A DNA stretch of 63,391 bases from NCBI GenBank assembly GCA_051004675.1, contig JBPCKC010000096.1, positions 1-63,391 of the forward strand, given 5' to 3'. Source of the stretch: JBDTSW01 sp051004675. Its GTDB lineage: Bacteria > Actinomycetota > Thermoleophilia > Solirubrobacterales > 70-9. Within the stretch, counting starts at the first letter, position 1. Each line of letters starts with the position of its first letter. A model generated the notes under the pieces. That model saw only the letters and a program-made list of their open reading frames with translations. It did no database searches and was not told the origin of the DNA. This document shows positions 55,379 through 63,313 of the stretch, one piece after another. The position numbers and the translations under genes were made by a program.

Positions 55379-55776
55379 GCTCGGGCGCGCTCTACATCGA
55401 CACGAGCGCGCTGGGCCGGGTACTACTGGGCGAGCCGGACTCGCGCGCCGTTCTGGACGCTCTCGCCGGGTACGACCAGCACGTCTCGAGCCGGATCCTG
55501 GGCCTCGAGCTGCGCCGGCTGGCACTGCGCCACGACGTGCTCGCCGACGCGGAGCAGCTGCTCTCGGCGGTGGCGCTTATCCCACTCACCGATTCGCTGA
55601 TGGCAGCGGCCGAGGCGGTCGCTCCGCCGTCGGTCGCAGCGCTTGACGCGATCCACCTGGCCACCGCTCTCGACCTCTCGCAGTCGATCCAGCTGGCCGC
55701 GATTCTCACGTACGACCAGCGTCTGGCGGACGGGGCAGCCCACCACGGCATCCAGGCCCTGGCGCCTGCAGGGTGA
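55375..55776 (+). CDS. PIN-domain toxin VapC (module E)
   Basis: 133 residues from TTG 55375: ALYIDTSALGRVLLGEPDSR, SRILGLELRRLALRHDVLAD, AALDAIHLATALDLSQ and AILTYDQRLADGAAHHG. All four acidic positions are present. Coupled to antitoxin E. Confidence 0.9.
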   Translation: MSSGALYIDTSALGRVLLGEPDSRAVLDALAGYDQHVSSRILGLELRRLALRHDVLADAEQLLSAVALIPLTDSLMAAAEAVAPPSVAALDAIHLATALDLSQSIQLAAILTYDQRLADGAAHHGIQALAPAG

Positions 55777-55849
55777 GCCCCCGTACGCGCGCATGGTCGG
55801 GCGCCTCGCCGCCGCGCACGGTGCAGAGGTGGCCCGTAGCAGGTCGGGC

Positions 55850-55873
55850 AACGCGGGATATAACGGATATACT
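55850..55873 (+). promoter_or_regulatory. Promoter/operator of VapBC module F
   Basis: GGGATATAACGGATATACT contains two GATATA-type direct repeats directly before the antitoxin ATG, the expected form of an RHH operator and -10 region. Confidence 0.5.
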
Positions 55874-56107
55874 ATGACCGTGGCCAAGGTGCTGATCTCC
55901 CTTCCGGACGATGTCCTCGAGGAGCTTGATGCCCGTGCGGGAGAACTTGGGGCGACCCGCAGCGGGTTCCTGCGTGAGCTGATCGAGCGGGAGCTGGACT
56001 CGGCCCAAGGGGTCCGCACGGCGCGCGTTCGGGCGCTGCTCGCGCGCCCCGGACGCGAGGGCGGCGACGCCACCACGGCGGTGCGCGCGGCGCGTCGCTC
56101 CCGGTGA
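55874..56107 (+). CDS. Ribbon-helix-helix antitoxin (VapBC module F)
   Basis: 77 residues from ATG 55874: TVAKVLISLPDDVLEELDAR, AGELGATRSGFLRELIEREL (RHH fold), then a basic tail. The GTG of the toxin overlaps its TGA (GTGA). Confidence 0.88.
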   Translation: MTVAKVLISLPDDVLEELDARAGELGATRSGFLRELIERELDSAQGVRTARVRALLARPGREGGDATTAVRAARRSR

Positions 56108-56505
56108 GCGGCTTTCTGCTCGACGCCGGCGTCTGGCTCGCGGCGCGCGACCGCGACGATCGCTTCCACGAGGACGCTCGCGCCCTGATCGGGGGCGGTA
56201 CACCGCTTACGGCGCTCGATCTCACGCTCTATGAGGTCGCCAACGTCGCCGCAGTCCGGTGGAGGTCCGCGGCGAAGGCGAGGCGGCTGGTCGAACTCGT
56301 CCTGGCTGCAGCCGCTCCGCTCGTCCTGGCCGATGCCGAGTTGCTCGCGGAGGCTTCGGCGGCCGCGGCGCAACACGACATCACGGTCTACGACGCCGCA
56401 TACGTCGCGGCGGCGGGGCGTGGTGGGTCCACGCTCGTGAGCACCGACGTCCGTGATCTCGTGCGGCCGGGCCTGGCGATCTCACCGGCCGAAGCAACGG
56501 CCTGA
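56104..56505 (+). CDS. PIN-domain toxin VapC (module F)
   Basis: 133 residues: SGFLLDAGVWLAARDRDDRF, LDLTLYEVANVAAVRWRSAA, ITVYDAAYVAAAGRGGSTLV and STDVRDLVRPG. The first Asp, Glu and the later Asp residues are kept. Coupled to antitoxin F. It is the sixth VapC in the window. Confidence 0.9.
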   Translation: MSGFLLDAGVWLAARDRDDRFHEDARALIGGGTPLTALDLTLYEVANVAAVRWRSAAKARRLVELVLAAAAPLVLADAELLAEASAAAAQHDITVYDAAYVAAAGRGGSTLVSTDVRDLVRPGLAISPAEATA

Positions 56506-56529
56506 GCGTCCGGGCCCATTCCAGTGGCT

Positions 56530-56796
56530 TTACCCCTGTTCGGCGCGGCGAGGGAGGTGGTCGGTGAAAGCGCGGGCGGGTAGCCGCTTGCGAGCCTCGT
56601 CGCGGGTGATCGGCATGAACGAGTTGTAGTCCTGCTCAGACGGCACGATCGCGATCCAGCGCCCGTCCTTGTAGAGCCACGTGCGGCCCTCGGACTCGCG
56701 GTAGACGCCGGCGGCGCGATCGCCGCGGATCCTGAAGTAGCGCGGATCGACCGCGTCGTGCATCTGGTCTTCCATTCGATCCCCGAGATTGCTCAC
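56530..56796 (-). CDS. Hypothetical protein (88 aa)
   Basis: Not recognised. DAVDPRYFRIRGDRAAGVYR, ESEGRTWLYKDGRWIAIVPS, QDYNSFMPITRDEARKRLPA. Soluble. The GTG start overlaps the stop of the next upstream gene, so the two form a coupled pair. Confidence 0.65.
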   Translation of the reverse strand: MSNLGDRMEDQMHDAVDPRYFRIRGDRAAGVYRESEGRTWLYKDGRWIAIVPSEQDYNSFMPITRDEARKRLPARAFTDHLPRRAEQG

Positions 56797-57209
56797 GGCC
56801 GCCGTTTCCGGCTTGGCTCAGCGGCCTTACGGGTCGGCGTCGCGCTCTGCACCGACCGATGCTCTCGGTTGAGCATCGGGTCCGAGTTCCGGGGCCACGT
56901 GAACCAGTAGGCGTACTCGCCGAGGTACAGGTAACGGTTGGTCATGGGCTTGCCTCCCCAACGGCGGACCCACTCGGCGGGTGGGGTCCAGATCTCCTCT
57001 TGGCCCCTGGCCTTCACCAGTTCTGCGAAGGCCCAGAACTCCTCCACCGTGATGTCGTCGCGATCCCAGCCCTTGACGACGTACTGATGTGGCGCGACGT
57101 CCTCAGTCGTCTTGGCCGAAGTCCAGGCGGCCCTCTCGATGAAGGACGACGCCTCTGGCGGGCTCATGAGGTGGGGGTGAGCGTGGTCCATGTCAAGGAG
57201 GTCGGACAC
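56793..57209 (-). CDS. Hypothetical protein (138 aa)
   Basis: Not recognised. PEASSFIERAAWTSAKTTED, APHQYVVKGWDRDDITVEEF, WAFAELVKARGQEEIWTPPA, RYLYLGEYAYWFTWPRNSD. Aromatic-rich core and a basic C-terminus (RKAAEPSRKRRP). Coupled to the 88-residue gene. It is divergent from the next plus-strand gene across a 141-nt gap without a recognisable element. Confidence 0.7.
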   Translation of the reverse strand: MSDLLDMDHAHPHLMSPPEASSFIERAAWTSAKTTEDVAPHQYVVKGWDRDDITVEEFWAFAELVKARGQEEIWTPPAEWVRRWGGKPMTNRYLYLGEYAYWFTWPRNSDPMLNREHRSVQSATPTRKAAEPSRKRRP

Positions 57210-57350
57210 CGCTTCCCCGGTCTGACGCCGGGCGAGCGCCCGATGTCGTGAGACTCGAACGGGTGCTCATGGGGCGAAGCCCTCGCGTCACGGACGTCAG
57301 ATCCGAGGGGCCGGACCCGACTTCACAGTTGAACGAGGAAGGGAGCCGAG

Positions 57351-57911
57351 GTGGCAGAGCACGTCGCGTACTACGCGTTCGATCGAGACGGGGATGTGAC
57401 CTGTCGGCACTGCGAGGCGCAGGCGAAGGCCGGCGATTGGATGGAGCCCTACGACGAGCTCTTCGACATCACCTGCGGCAAGTGCGAGGTGATGCTCTAC
57501 ATCGTCAGCTACCCGACCTTCGACGAAGTGCGCGAATGGGCGGCACGAGGTCATCCGGCGGCGATCGCCGACCTCCCGGATCTCGACGAGCGCGAGGCGT
57601 TTTTCGCCCGAGCTCACGCTTCTCAACCGTCGAAGGCCGAGGAGTTACCCGAGCAAGAGGGCGAACGACTCGATTTCACGTGGGACTTTCTGCCTGACGC
57701 GGGTGAGGACGGCGATCACGTCACGGTCATCCTCCTGGGCGGGCGTGAACTTTGGCGCGAGGTTGCCTTCTGGGAGGGGTTCGATCGCTTCGAACAGGTG
57801 AAGGCCCTCCTCAAGGAGCGCTACGGAAGCCGTTTCGGGTCGCTCACCCCGACCGCCGGGAGTGAGCTCTACCTGCTCGGCGACAAGCGGCACACGATCA
57901 CCACCGACTGA
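57351..57911 (+). CDS. Hypothetical protein with N-terminal zinc-ribbon-like domain (186 aa)
   Basis: GTG 57351. CRHC and CGKC pairs frame DVTCRHCEAQAKAGDWMEPY, DELFDITCGKCEVMLYIVSY, then PTFDEVREWAARGHPAAIAD. The C-terminal half is a separate alpha/beta region (DFTWDFLPDAGEDGDHVTVI, VKALLKERYGSRFG). The N-terminal module occurs as a stand-alone hypothetical in other bacteria, to my recollection. Convergent with the pseudogene that follows, 5 nt between stops. Confidence 0.75.
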   Translation: MAEHVAYYAFDRDGDVTCRHCEAQAKAGDWMEPYDELFDITCGKCEVMLYIVSYPTFDEVREWAARGHPAAIADLPDLDEREAFFARAHASQPSKAEELPEQEGERLDFTWDFLPDAGEDGDHVTVILLGGRELWREVAFWEGFDRFEQVKALLKERYGSRFGSLTPTAGSELYLLGDKRHTITTD

Positions 57912-57916
57912 GCCGC

Positions 57917-59231
57917 CTACCGCGAGTCGAAGACGTAGGCGGAGCCCTGCGAGAGGTTGCCGTCGATCTTGTCGTCGGAGGCGCCGGCCGCGGCCGCGTT
58001 GGCCGACACCGCGACGGATATCCCGAAGCGGTCACCGGCGCGACCGTCGGACGCGAGCAGCTCTTGCGACTCCGTCCGCGGCACGGCACTCTGCCAGCCC
58101 GCCACCGGCTTCACGTACAGGTACGCGGCGCCCTGGTCTTGTTTGCCGTCGACGTCGTGGCCCGAGCTGCCGAGCACGATGGCGTCGCCGTGGATGGCAG
58201 TCGAGAATCCGAGTCGGTCAAAGGCGCCGCCGTCGGAGGCGAGCAGCTTCGTGCTCTCGATCCCGCTGGAATCAGGCCAGCCCGCACCAGGTCGCTCGAA
58301 GACGTACGCCGAGCCCTGCACGTTGTTCAAGCCCACGTCGTCCTGCATCGCACCCGCCACGATCGTGGGCCCGGAGATCGCGACGGAGAACCCGAGGAAG
58401 TCGCCTTCCGCGCCCTCGGAGGCGACCAGGGTCGCGCTCGCGGTGTCGTCGTTGATCCAGGTATTCGGGCCCGACGGGGCCACGAAGACGTAGACCATGC
58501 CCCGGTTCGGTGTGTTCCCGGCGACGTTCCGGCCCGGCGCGCCGATCGCGGCCGTATCGCCGGAGATGGCGACCGAGCGGCCGAAGTAATCGCTCGCCGC
58601 GCCGGTCGCATCGAACAGCCTCGCGGTCTCGTTCGCGTTGACCCAGCCTGCGGGCGGCCTGACGAACGCGAACGCGGCTCCCTGCTCCCCGTGTCCGTTG
58701 ATGGTGCTCAGCTCAGCCCCGACCAGCGCGGAGTCGCCGGAGACCGCGACGGAGCCGGCCGAAGTCGAACGTGTTTGCCGCAGCGGGCGTCAGCTTGGCG
58801 TTCTCCGTCGCGTTCTGCCATCCGCCCGTCGGTCGCTCGTAGACGTACGCCGCGCCGCTGGTGCCGGCGAAGGGGGCGCCGACAACGATGCTGTCCCCGG
58901 AGATCGCCACGGAGGCGCCGAAGGCCGTGTTGTCGGCGGCATCCGATGCCTTCAGCTTCGCGGTCTGCGTCGCGTTCGCTCAGCCGTTGGCCGCCCGCCG
59001 GAAGACGTAGACCATCCCTTTCCCGTGGCCGGGGGCGGCCGCGACCATCGTCTTGCCCGAGATCGCCACGGCAGTCCCGAGCAGGTCCTCGGCGCCCCCG
59101 TTCGACGCCTTCAGCTTGGCCTTTTGAGAGACCGGTGGAGCGAGCGCCGCCGCTGCGACCCCGGCCGTCAGAGCGAGGGCGAACGCCAGCCCTATCACGA
59201 TGCGCCGCCTGTGTCCCTGCAGCCGCCTCAC
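57917..59231 (-). pseudogene. FG-GAP repeat protein gene, disrupted by a stop and a frameshift
   Basis: From GTG 59231 a signal peptide (RRRIVIGLAFALALTAGVAA) leads into FG-GAP-type units (LLGTAVAISGKTMVAAAPGH, GASVAISGDSIVVGAPFAGT, YFGRSVAISGDTAAIGAPGR, FLGFSVAISGPTIVAGAMQD). The frame is broken twice. TGA at 58980-58982 stands where every other repeat has the conserved Trp of GW.NA. A one-base change near 58757 shifts the frame (FDFGR, then SVAVSGDSAL in another frame). All other repeats are normal. Such proteins are surface adhesins or enzymes; this copy is probably not made whole. Sequencing error remains possible. Confidence 0.8.
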
Positions 59232-59369
59232 CTGATGAACTGTACGCCTTGGGTCGCCGGCTCCGATGACCCGCAGCCGGGGGAAGCTCTCGGATCTCTT
59301 CGGCGTCTCGTAGCCGCGGGGGCTGCCCGCCCGGCGACCGCTCGAGCGCAGCCGCCGTAGGCTAAGAAC

Positions 59370-59855
59370 ATGGAGCAGGTCGCCGTTCCCTCGGAGCACG
59401 GTGAGCCACGCGAGGATCGCGGGCTCGACCGGCTCGCCTTCAGCGCCACCCTTCACTGCCTCACGGGCTGTGCGCTCGGTGAGGTCACGGGCATGGCGAT
59501 TGCCACCGCGCTGGGGTGGAGCGCCGTGGCCTCGATCGGGCTTGCGGTGGGCCTCGCCTACCTCTTCGGCTTCGCCCTGACATCGATTCCGCTCAGGAAG
59601 GGAGGCCTTGCGTTCGGGGCGGTGATCTGGACCGCGGTGACCGCCGACACCGTCTCGATCACGATCATGGAGGCGATCGACAACGGCTTCGTCGCGCTCG
59701 TGCCGGGTGCGCTCGATGCGGGCATCGGCGATCCGCTCCTGTGGGCGAGCGTCGCCGGCGGCTTCGTGATCGCGTTTCCGTTCGCCTTCCTGGCGAACCG
59801 CTACATGGTCGCGCGAGGCAAGGGCTGCGCGATGGCGCGCCAGCCCGGCGAGTGA
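59370..59855 (+). CDS. DUF4396 membrane protein
   Basis: 161 residues with the family start DRLAFSATLHCLTGCALGEV, TGMAIATALGWSAVASIGLA, then GLAFGAVIWTAVTADTVSIT and IMEAIDNGFVALVPGALDAG. Four membrane segments are predicted. The Cys in LHCLTGCALGE is the conserved family signature. Family members are often next to copper or DUF2182 genes. Convergent with the DUF1326 gene. Confidence 0.88.
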   Translation: MEQVAVPSEHGEPREDRGLDRLAFSATLHCLTGCALGEVTGMAIATALGWSAVASIGLAVGLAYLFGFALTSIPLRKGGLAFGAVIWTAVTADTVSITIMEAIDNGFVALVPGALDAGIGDPLLWASVAGGFVIAFPFAFLANRYMVARGKGCAMARQPGE

Positions 59856-59874
59856 GCTCGCTGCTGCGCTTCGG

Positions 59875-60522
59875 CTAGGCGGCTGCCGGCACCTGGCCCT
59901 CGTGCTTGACGAAGGCCATGGAGCTGTGGCTGTCCGTGTGCTCGAAGTCGAGCTCCTCGCCGCCGCGGACCCGAAGCGAGGTCGCGAGTGCCGTCTCGGC
60001 GTCGTTGTTCTCGCCGGTGTACTCGAAGCCGCCCGGGATCTTGACCAGGATCCGGTAGGGATCCGGCGGGTCGATCCCGCGCAGGGTCTCGACCTCGGTC
60101 TCGATCACGTCGCCCGCCTTGAGGCGTCCGCTGCGGTTTTCGATGTCGAACTCGAAATCGATCGGGGCGAAGATCGGCTCGCGAACGTGCGGGCAGACCG
60201 CGGCGAAGATCTCGAACAGCGTCCCGCCGGCCTGGCCGCTCATGATCGTCAACAGGGCGTTTCGCTGATCCTCGTCGGCCGCCTCGTCGATGATCGGCGC
60301 GATGTGGCCGTCGCCCTCATCGATGCGGCCGGGCCACCAGACGGCGCTGACGAACTTGAGCCCATCCAGGGTCACGTCGCCGAAGTGGCCGCTGTCGATG
60401 CGCATACCGGTCATGCCCTCGCACTGGCCGTGGGTCGGAGCCTGGTTGAAATCACATGGACATCCGGGATCGCAGTTGCAGTTCTTGAACCACGCTCCCT
60501 CGAGCGACCAGGTGTCCGTCAT
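59875..60522 (-). CDS. DUF1326 protein
   Basis: 215 residues. N-terminal WFKNCNCDPGCPCDFNQAPT holds the conserved Cys cluster (CNCDPGCPC). It continues with HGQCEGMTGMRIDSGHFGDV, LDGLKFVSAVWWPGRIDEGD and the ending SSMAFVKHEGQVPAA. Family members are usually encoded beside DUF2182, as here. The Cys set suggests metal binding. Divergent from the DUF2182 gene. Confidence 0.9.
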   Translation of the reverse strand: MTDTWSLEGAWFKNCNCDPGCPCDFNQAPTHGQCEGMTGMRIDSGHFGDVTLDGLKFVSAVWWPGRIDEGDGHIAPIIDEAADEDQRNALLTIMSGQAGGTLFEIFAAVCPHVREPIFAPIDFEFDIENRSGRLKAGDVIETEVETLRGIDPPDPYRILVKIPGGFEYTGENNDAETALATSLRVRGGEELDFEHTDSHSSMAFVKHEGQVPAAA

Positions 60523-60583
60523 CAGGCTTCCTCCTTAGTGCGAACTTGTGGGGCAACCCTAGTCGGGATAGGCTCGAAATGCA

Positions 60584-61486
60584 TTGGAGGCCGCCGCCGA
60601 CACCCGCGACCATCGTGCGCCGGGTCTCGACGGGCTGCAGCTCGGGCTCGTCGCGGCCCTGCTGGCACTCGCCGCCGGCGCCTGGGCGCTGACCGACGGG
60701 ACGATGCAGGGCATGGACCTGGGGCCGGGCAGCGACCTCGGCTCGCTCTCCTTTTACGTCGGCGCCTGGGTCGTGATGATGGCCGCGATGATGTTCCCGT
60801 CGATCTCGCCGATGGTCCGCACCTACGCGCTGGTCCAGCGCAGCCGCTATGCCCGCCGAGGGCTCGGTGAGCCCGCCGCGGCGATCGCGGCCTTCGTCGC
60901 CGGCTACCTCGTCACCTGGACCCTCTTCGGGATCGCGGCCTTCGGGTTCTTCCACCTCCTGCAAGGCCTTGAGATCGAGGCCTTCTCATGGGACCGGGGC
61001 GGGCCCTATCTGGCCGGCGGGGTGGTCCTCGCCGCCGCCGTGTATCAGCTCACGCCGCTCAAGGATGCCTGTCTCAGCCGCTGCCGCAGCCCGCTCGATT
61101 TCCTGACCGAGCGCTGGCGCGACGGCGTCGGGGGCGCAACCGTGCTCGGGCTCGAGCACGGCGCCTGGTGCGTCGGCTGCTGCTGGGCACTGATGGCGGC
61201 CCTGTTCGCACTCGGGGTGATGAGCGTCGCGTGGATGGTTTTCATCGCCGCCCTGATCGCCGCCGAGAAGCTGTTTCCGTCGAAGCGGTTTGCGAACCGG
61301 GGCATCGCCGTCCTGCTCGCCGTCCTCGGGCTTGCGGTCGCCTTCGTTCCGGGCTCCGTGCCGGGATTGACGATGCCCGGCGCTGCGGCGGCGGGAATGG
61401 ACCACGAGTCGGACAGGGTGGACCACGGTGCAATGGGCCCCGAGCCGGCGGGGATGGACCACGGCCCGATGATGAAAGACGGTTGA
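60584..61486 (+). CDS. DUF2182 membrane protein with metal-binding-like C-terminal tail
   Basis: 300 residues from TTG 60584. Family core: GAWVVMMAAMMFPSISPMVR, AFVAGYLVTWTLFGIAAFGF, YQLTPLKDACLSRCRSPLDF and EHGAWCVGCCWALMAALFAL, with its conserved CCW. Six or so membrane helices. The last 35 residues are exceptional: MDHESDRVDHGAMGPEPAGM, DHGPMMKDG, a His/Met/Asp tail like copper-handling proteins. Together with DUF1326 and DUF4396 this points to metal transport or repair at the membrane, as an inference. Confidence 0.9.
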   Translation: MEAAADTRDHRAPGLDGLQLGLVAALLALAAGAWALTDGTMQGMDLGPGSDLGSLSFYVGAWVVMMAAMMFPSISPMVRTYALVQRSRYARRGLGEPAAAIAAFVAGYLVTWTLFGIAAFGFFHLLQGLEIEAFSWDRGGPYLAGGVVLAAAVYQLTPLKDACLSRCRSPLDFLTERWRDGVGGATVLGLEHGAWCVGCCWALMAALFALGVMSVAWMVFIAALIAAEKLFPSKRFANRGIAVLLAVLGLAVAFVPGSVPGLTMPGAAAAGMDHESDRVDHGAMGPEPAGMDHGPMMKDG

Positions 61487-61510
61487 GCGGCGAGAGGGGA
61501 GGGCGAGGAG

Positions 61511-62251
61511 ATGCCTGATCACACGACGGGCACGCGCGAGGAATGGCAAGCGGCCCGCGACGAGCTGGCGAAGCTCGAGGCCGCGCAGGCGGAGCGAAAC
61601 GCGGAGATCAAGCAAAAGCGGCTGGAGCTGCCGTGGGTAGCCGTGGAGAAGCCCTACGAGTTCGACACCGAGGACGGCAAGAAGACCCTGGCCGAGCTCT
61701 TCGACGGCCGCTCGCAGCTCCTCGCCTACAACATCATGTTCGGCCCTGACTATGAAGTCGGTGCCTGCCCCGGCTGCACCAACGTGGGCGACGGACTCGA
61801 CGGCACGCTCGTGCATCTCAACCACCGCGACGTGACGCTGATCTGCTTCTCGCGGGCGCCGATCGACCGGCTGGTCGCCTACAAGGAGCGGATGGGCTGG
61901 CAGTTCCCCTACGTCTCGACCTACGAGACGGACTTCCCCTTCGACTTCGGCCTCGCGATGACCGAGGAACAGGCACAGCAGATCCCCGAGGTGAAGGAGA
62001 TGATCGACGACCCGCCGGACTGGCTCGAGGAGTGGTCGGGCCAGGTCGGCGTGAAGCTCGAGGACGGCCTGCGCGAGGGCCCCGGCTGGATCGCGTTCGC
62101 GCGTGAGAACGGGACCGTCTACCACACCTACACGGTGATGGCGCCCGACCCGTTCGTCGCCCCGTACCACAGCCTCCTGCTCGACCGCACCCCGAAGCCC
62201 CAGGCCGCGGAGCCTCGCGCCTGGCGCAAGGACGAGTACCCGGCCCGGTAG
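61511..62251 (+). CDS. DUF899 thioredoxin-fold protein
   Basis: 246 residues: TREEWQAARDELAKLEAAQA, LPWVAVEKPYEFDTEDGKKT, LAELFDGRSQLLAYNIMFGP, CPGCTNVGDGLDGTLVHLNH, then CFSRAPIDRLVAYKERMGW and FDFGL. CPGC is the pair in the thioredoxin-like fold. The DUF899 family is annotated as dithiol-disulfide isomerase-like, with uncertain function. It follows the DUF2182 gene by 24 nt. Confidence 0.92.
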   Translation: MPDHTTGTREEWQAARDELAKLEAAQAERNAEIKQKRLELPWVAVEKPYEFDTEDGKKTLAELFDGRSQLLAYNIMFGPDYEVGACPGCTNVGDGLDGTLVHLNHRDVTLICFSRAPIDRLVAYKERMGWQFPYVSTYETDFPFDFGLAMTEEQAQQIPEVKEMIDDPPDWLEEWSGQVGVKLEDGLREGPGWIAFARENGTVYHTYTVMAPDPFVAPYHSLLLDRTPKPQAAEPRAWRKDEYPAR

Positions 62252-62388
62252 AGCTCACCGCATGCTGGACGAGGTGATGATCAGGGCGCTCCACGTGGAG
62301 ACCTGACCTTCGCGGTCGAGGGGGTGGAGTAGCGACGCCGTTCTTCGGGTACCTCTGGCGGTTCAACCGAGACAACCAGGAGGAAACG

Positions 62389-62658
62389 ATGGCTCGTACC
62401 AAGGCAGACCGTCAGGCGGCGGCCAAGAAGGGCGCCGCAACCCGAAAGCGCAATCAGGTGAAGGCGAAGGCCCGGTCCCGCGGCAAGAAGGCCAGCGCCA
62501 GCCGGCAGCGAAACGAGGCGGCGAGCGCCCTCGACCAGGCGAAGCAGGCCGCTGGGAGCGCTGCCTCGAGCGCGGCATCCGCGGCGAAGTCCGCCGGCGA
62601 AGCGGCCAAGAAGGCCGGGAAGTCGGTTGCCAGCCGAGCGGGCGCGCGGAAGGGCTAG
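62389..62658 (+). CDS. Lys/Ala-rich histone H1-like protein (89 aa)
   Basis: RTKADRQAAAKKGAATRKRN, QVKAKARSRGKKASASRQRN, then Ala/Ser/Lys helices (KQAAGSAASSAASAAKSAGE). H1/Hc1-like low-complexity DNA-binding composition. A strong AGGAGG site precedes the ATG. Its AATRKR text recurs in the N-terminus of antitoxin C at 46.9 kb. The 137-nt gap before it contains a very short out-of-frame remnant (MLDEVMIRALHVET) and nothing else. Confidence 0.8.
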   Translation: MARTKADRQAAAKKGAATRKRNQVKAKARSRGKKASASRQRNEAASALDQAKQAAGSAASSAASAAKSAGEAAKKAGKSVASRAGARKG

Positions 62659-62720
62659 GGGACCTCACGCGGCGTCCAAGGGCGCCGCGAAGTATCGATC
62701 GGTCGCGCCCAACCGCTGAA

Positions 62721-62746
62721 GGGGGGGGTCAGGTTCACCCCTGGGG
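62721..62746. repeat. Diverged palindromic repeat (variant of GGGGTCAGACCCC)
   Basis: GGGGGTCAGGTTCACCCCTG keeps the GGGGTCAG left arm and CCCC right arm of the palindrome at 14.1 and 21.75 kb, with a longer centre. It lies in the 156-nt gap between the H1-like gene and the last gene and may be a decayed member of the same family. Confidence 0.45.
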
Positions 62747-62814
62747 TCCCTTCCCGAAACGCCCTCGAGGGCCGAGCATCTTGGGACACACGTACCCAAA
62801 CCAAGGAGATACCA

Positions 62815-63255
62815 GTGTCCACAAGAAAGACCCGCACCCTGCTCGCCACGCTCGCAACCGCCGTCGCGGTCGCTGTCGTGCCGGCGAGCTCTCATGCGCT
62901 GAAGGCGCAGTCCACCGGCGATCGCGCCCTCGACGATTACTGCAGCAAGGCCGCCGCGCTGATCGACAGGGCGCTCTCGGAGAGCAACCTCGCGCTGATC
63001 AACGGCGACGACGCCGAGTCCGCCGCGTGGGACCGGCTCGCCATCGACATGATCCGGGGAGCGCAGGCGCGCGGATGCACGTTCATCAGCGGGCGAAGGG
63101 TCACGCGGCTGCTGTGGGAGTACCCACGCGTGGGTTCCCGACAGACCACGTCCGAGCCCTCCGTCGGCACCTCGCCGGACCGCTCCTCAGGGGGCAGCAC
63201 GACGACGTCGCCGGACAGCGGTGCGCCGCCGGTGAGGCGCAGCATGGCGTCCTGA
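62815..63255 (+). CDS. Small secreted protein (146 aa)
   Basis: GTG 62815 gives a signal peptide (TLLATLATAVAVAVVPASSH). The mature part has DDYCSKAAALIDRALSESNL, AWDRLAIDMIRGAQARGCTF (two Cys, possibly one disulphide), then a Ser/Thr/Gly/Pro-rich tail. Function not recognised. A strong hairpin follows. Confidence 0.75.
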   Translation: MSTRKTRTLLATLATAVAVAVVPASSHALKAQSTGDRALDDYCSKAAALIDRALSESNLALINGDDAESAAWDRLAIDMIRGAQARGCTFISGRRVTRLLWEYPRVGSRQTTSEPSVGTSPDRSSGGSTTTSPDSGAPPVRRSMAS

Positions 63256-63281
63256 CGCCGTAGCCCTGACACCCGACCGAC

Positions 63282-63313
63282 GCGAGAGCCCCCACCACCG
63301 CCGGGGCTCTCGC
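63282..63313 (+). terminator. Hairpin terminator after the secreted protein gene
   Basis: An 11-bp perfect stem GCGAGAGCCCC / GGGGCTCTCGC with a 10-nt loop, 27 nt after the stop codon. No U-tract. The remaining 78 nt of the window hold nothing I recognise. Confidence 0.75.

Noticed and set aside
57210..57350. Possible second riboswitch in the 57.2-57.35 kb gap
   Set aside because: Scanned for core motifs of common riboswitches; only unstructured GC-rich sequence was seen.
58980..58982. In-frame TGA in the FG-GAP gene read as Trp or selenocysteine
   Set aside because: TGA ends many certain genes here, and a separate frameshift lies in the same gene, so a pseudogene is simpler.
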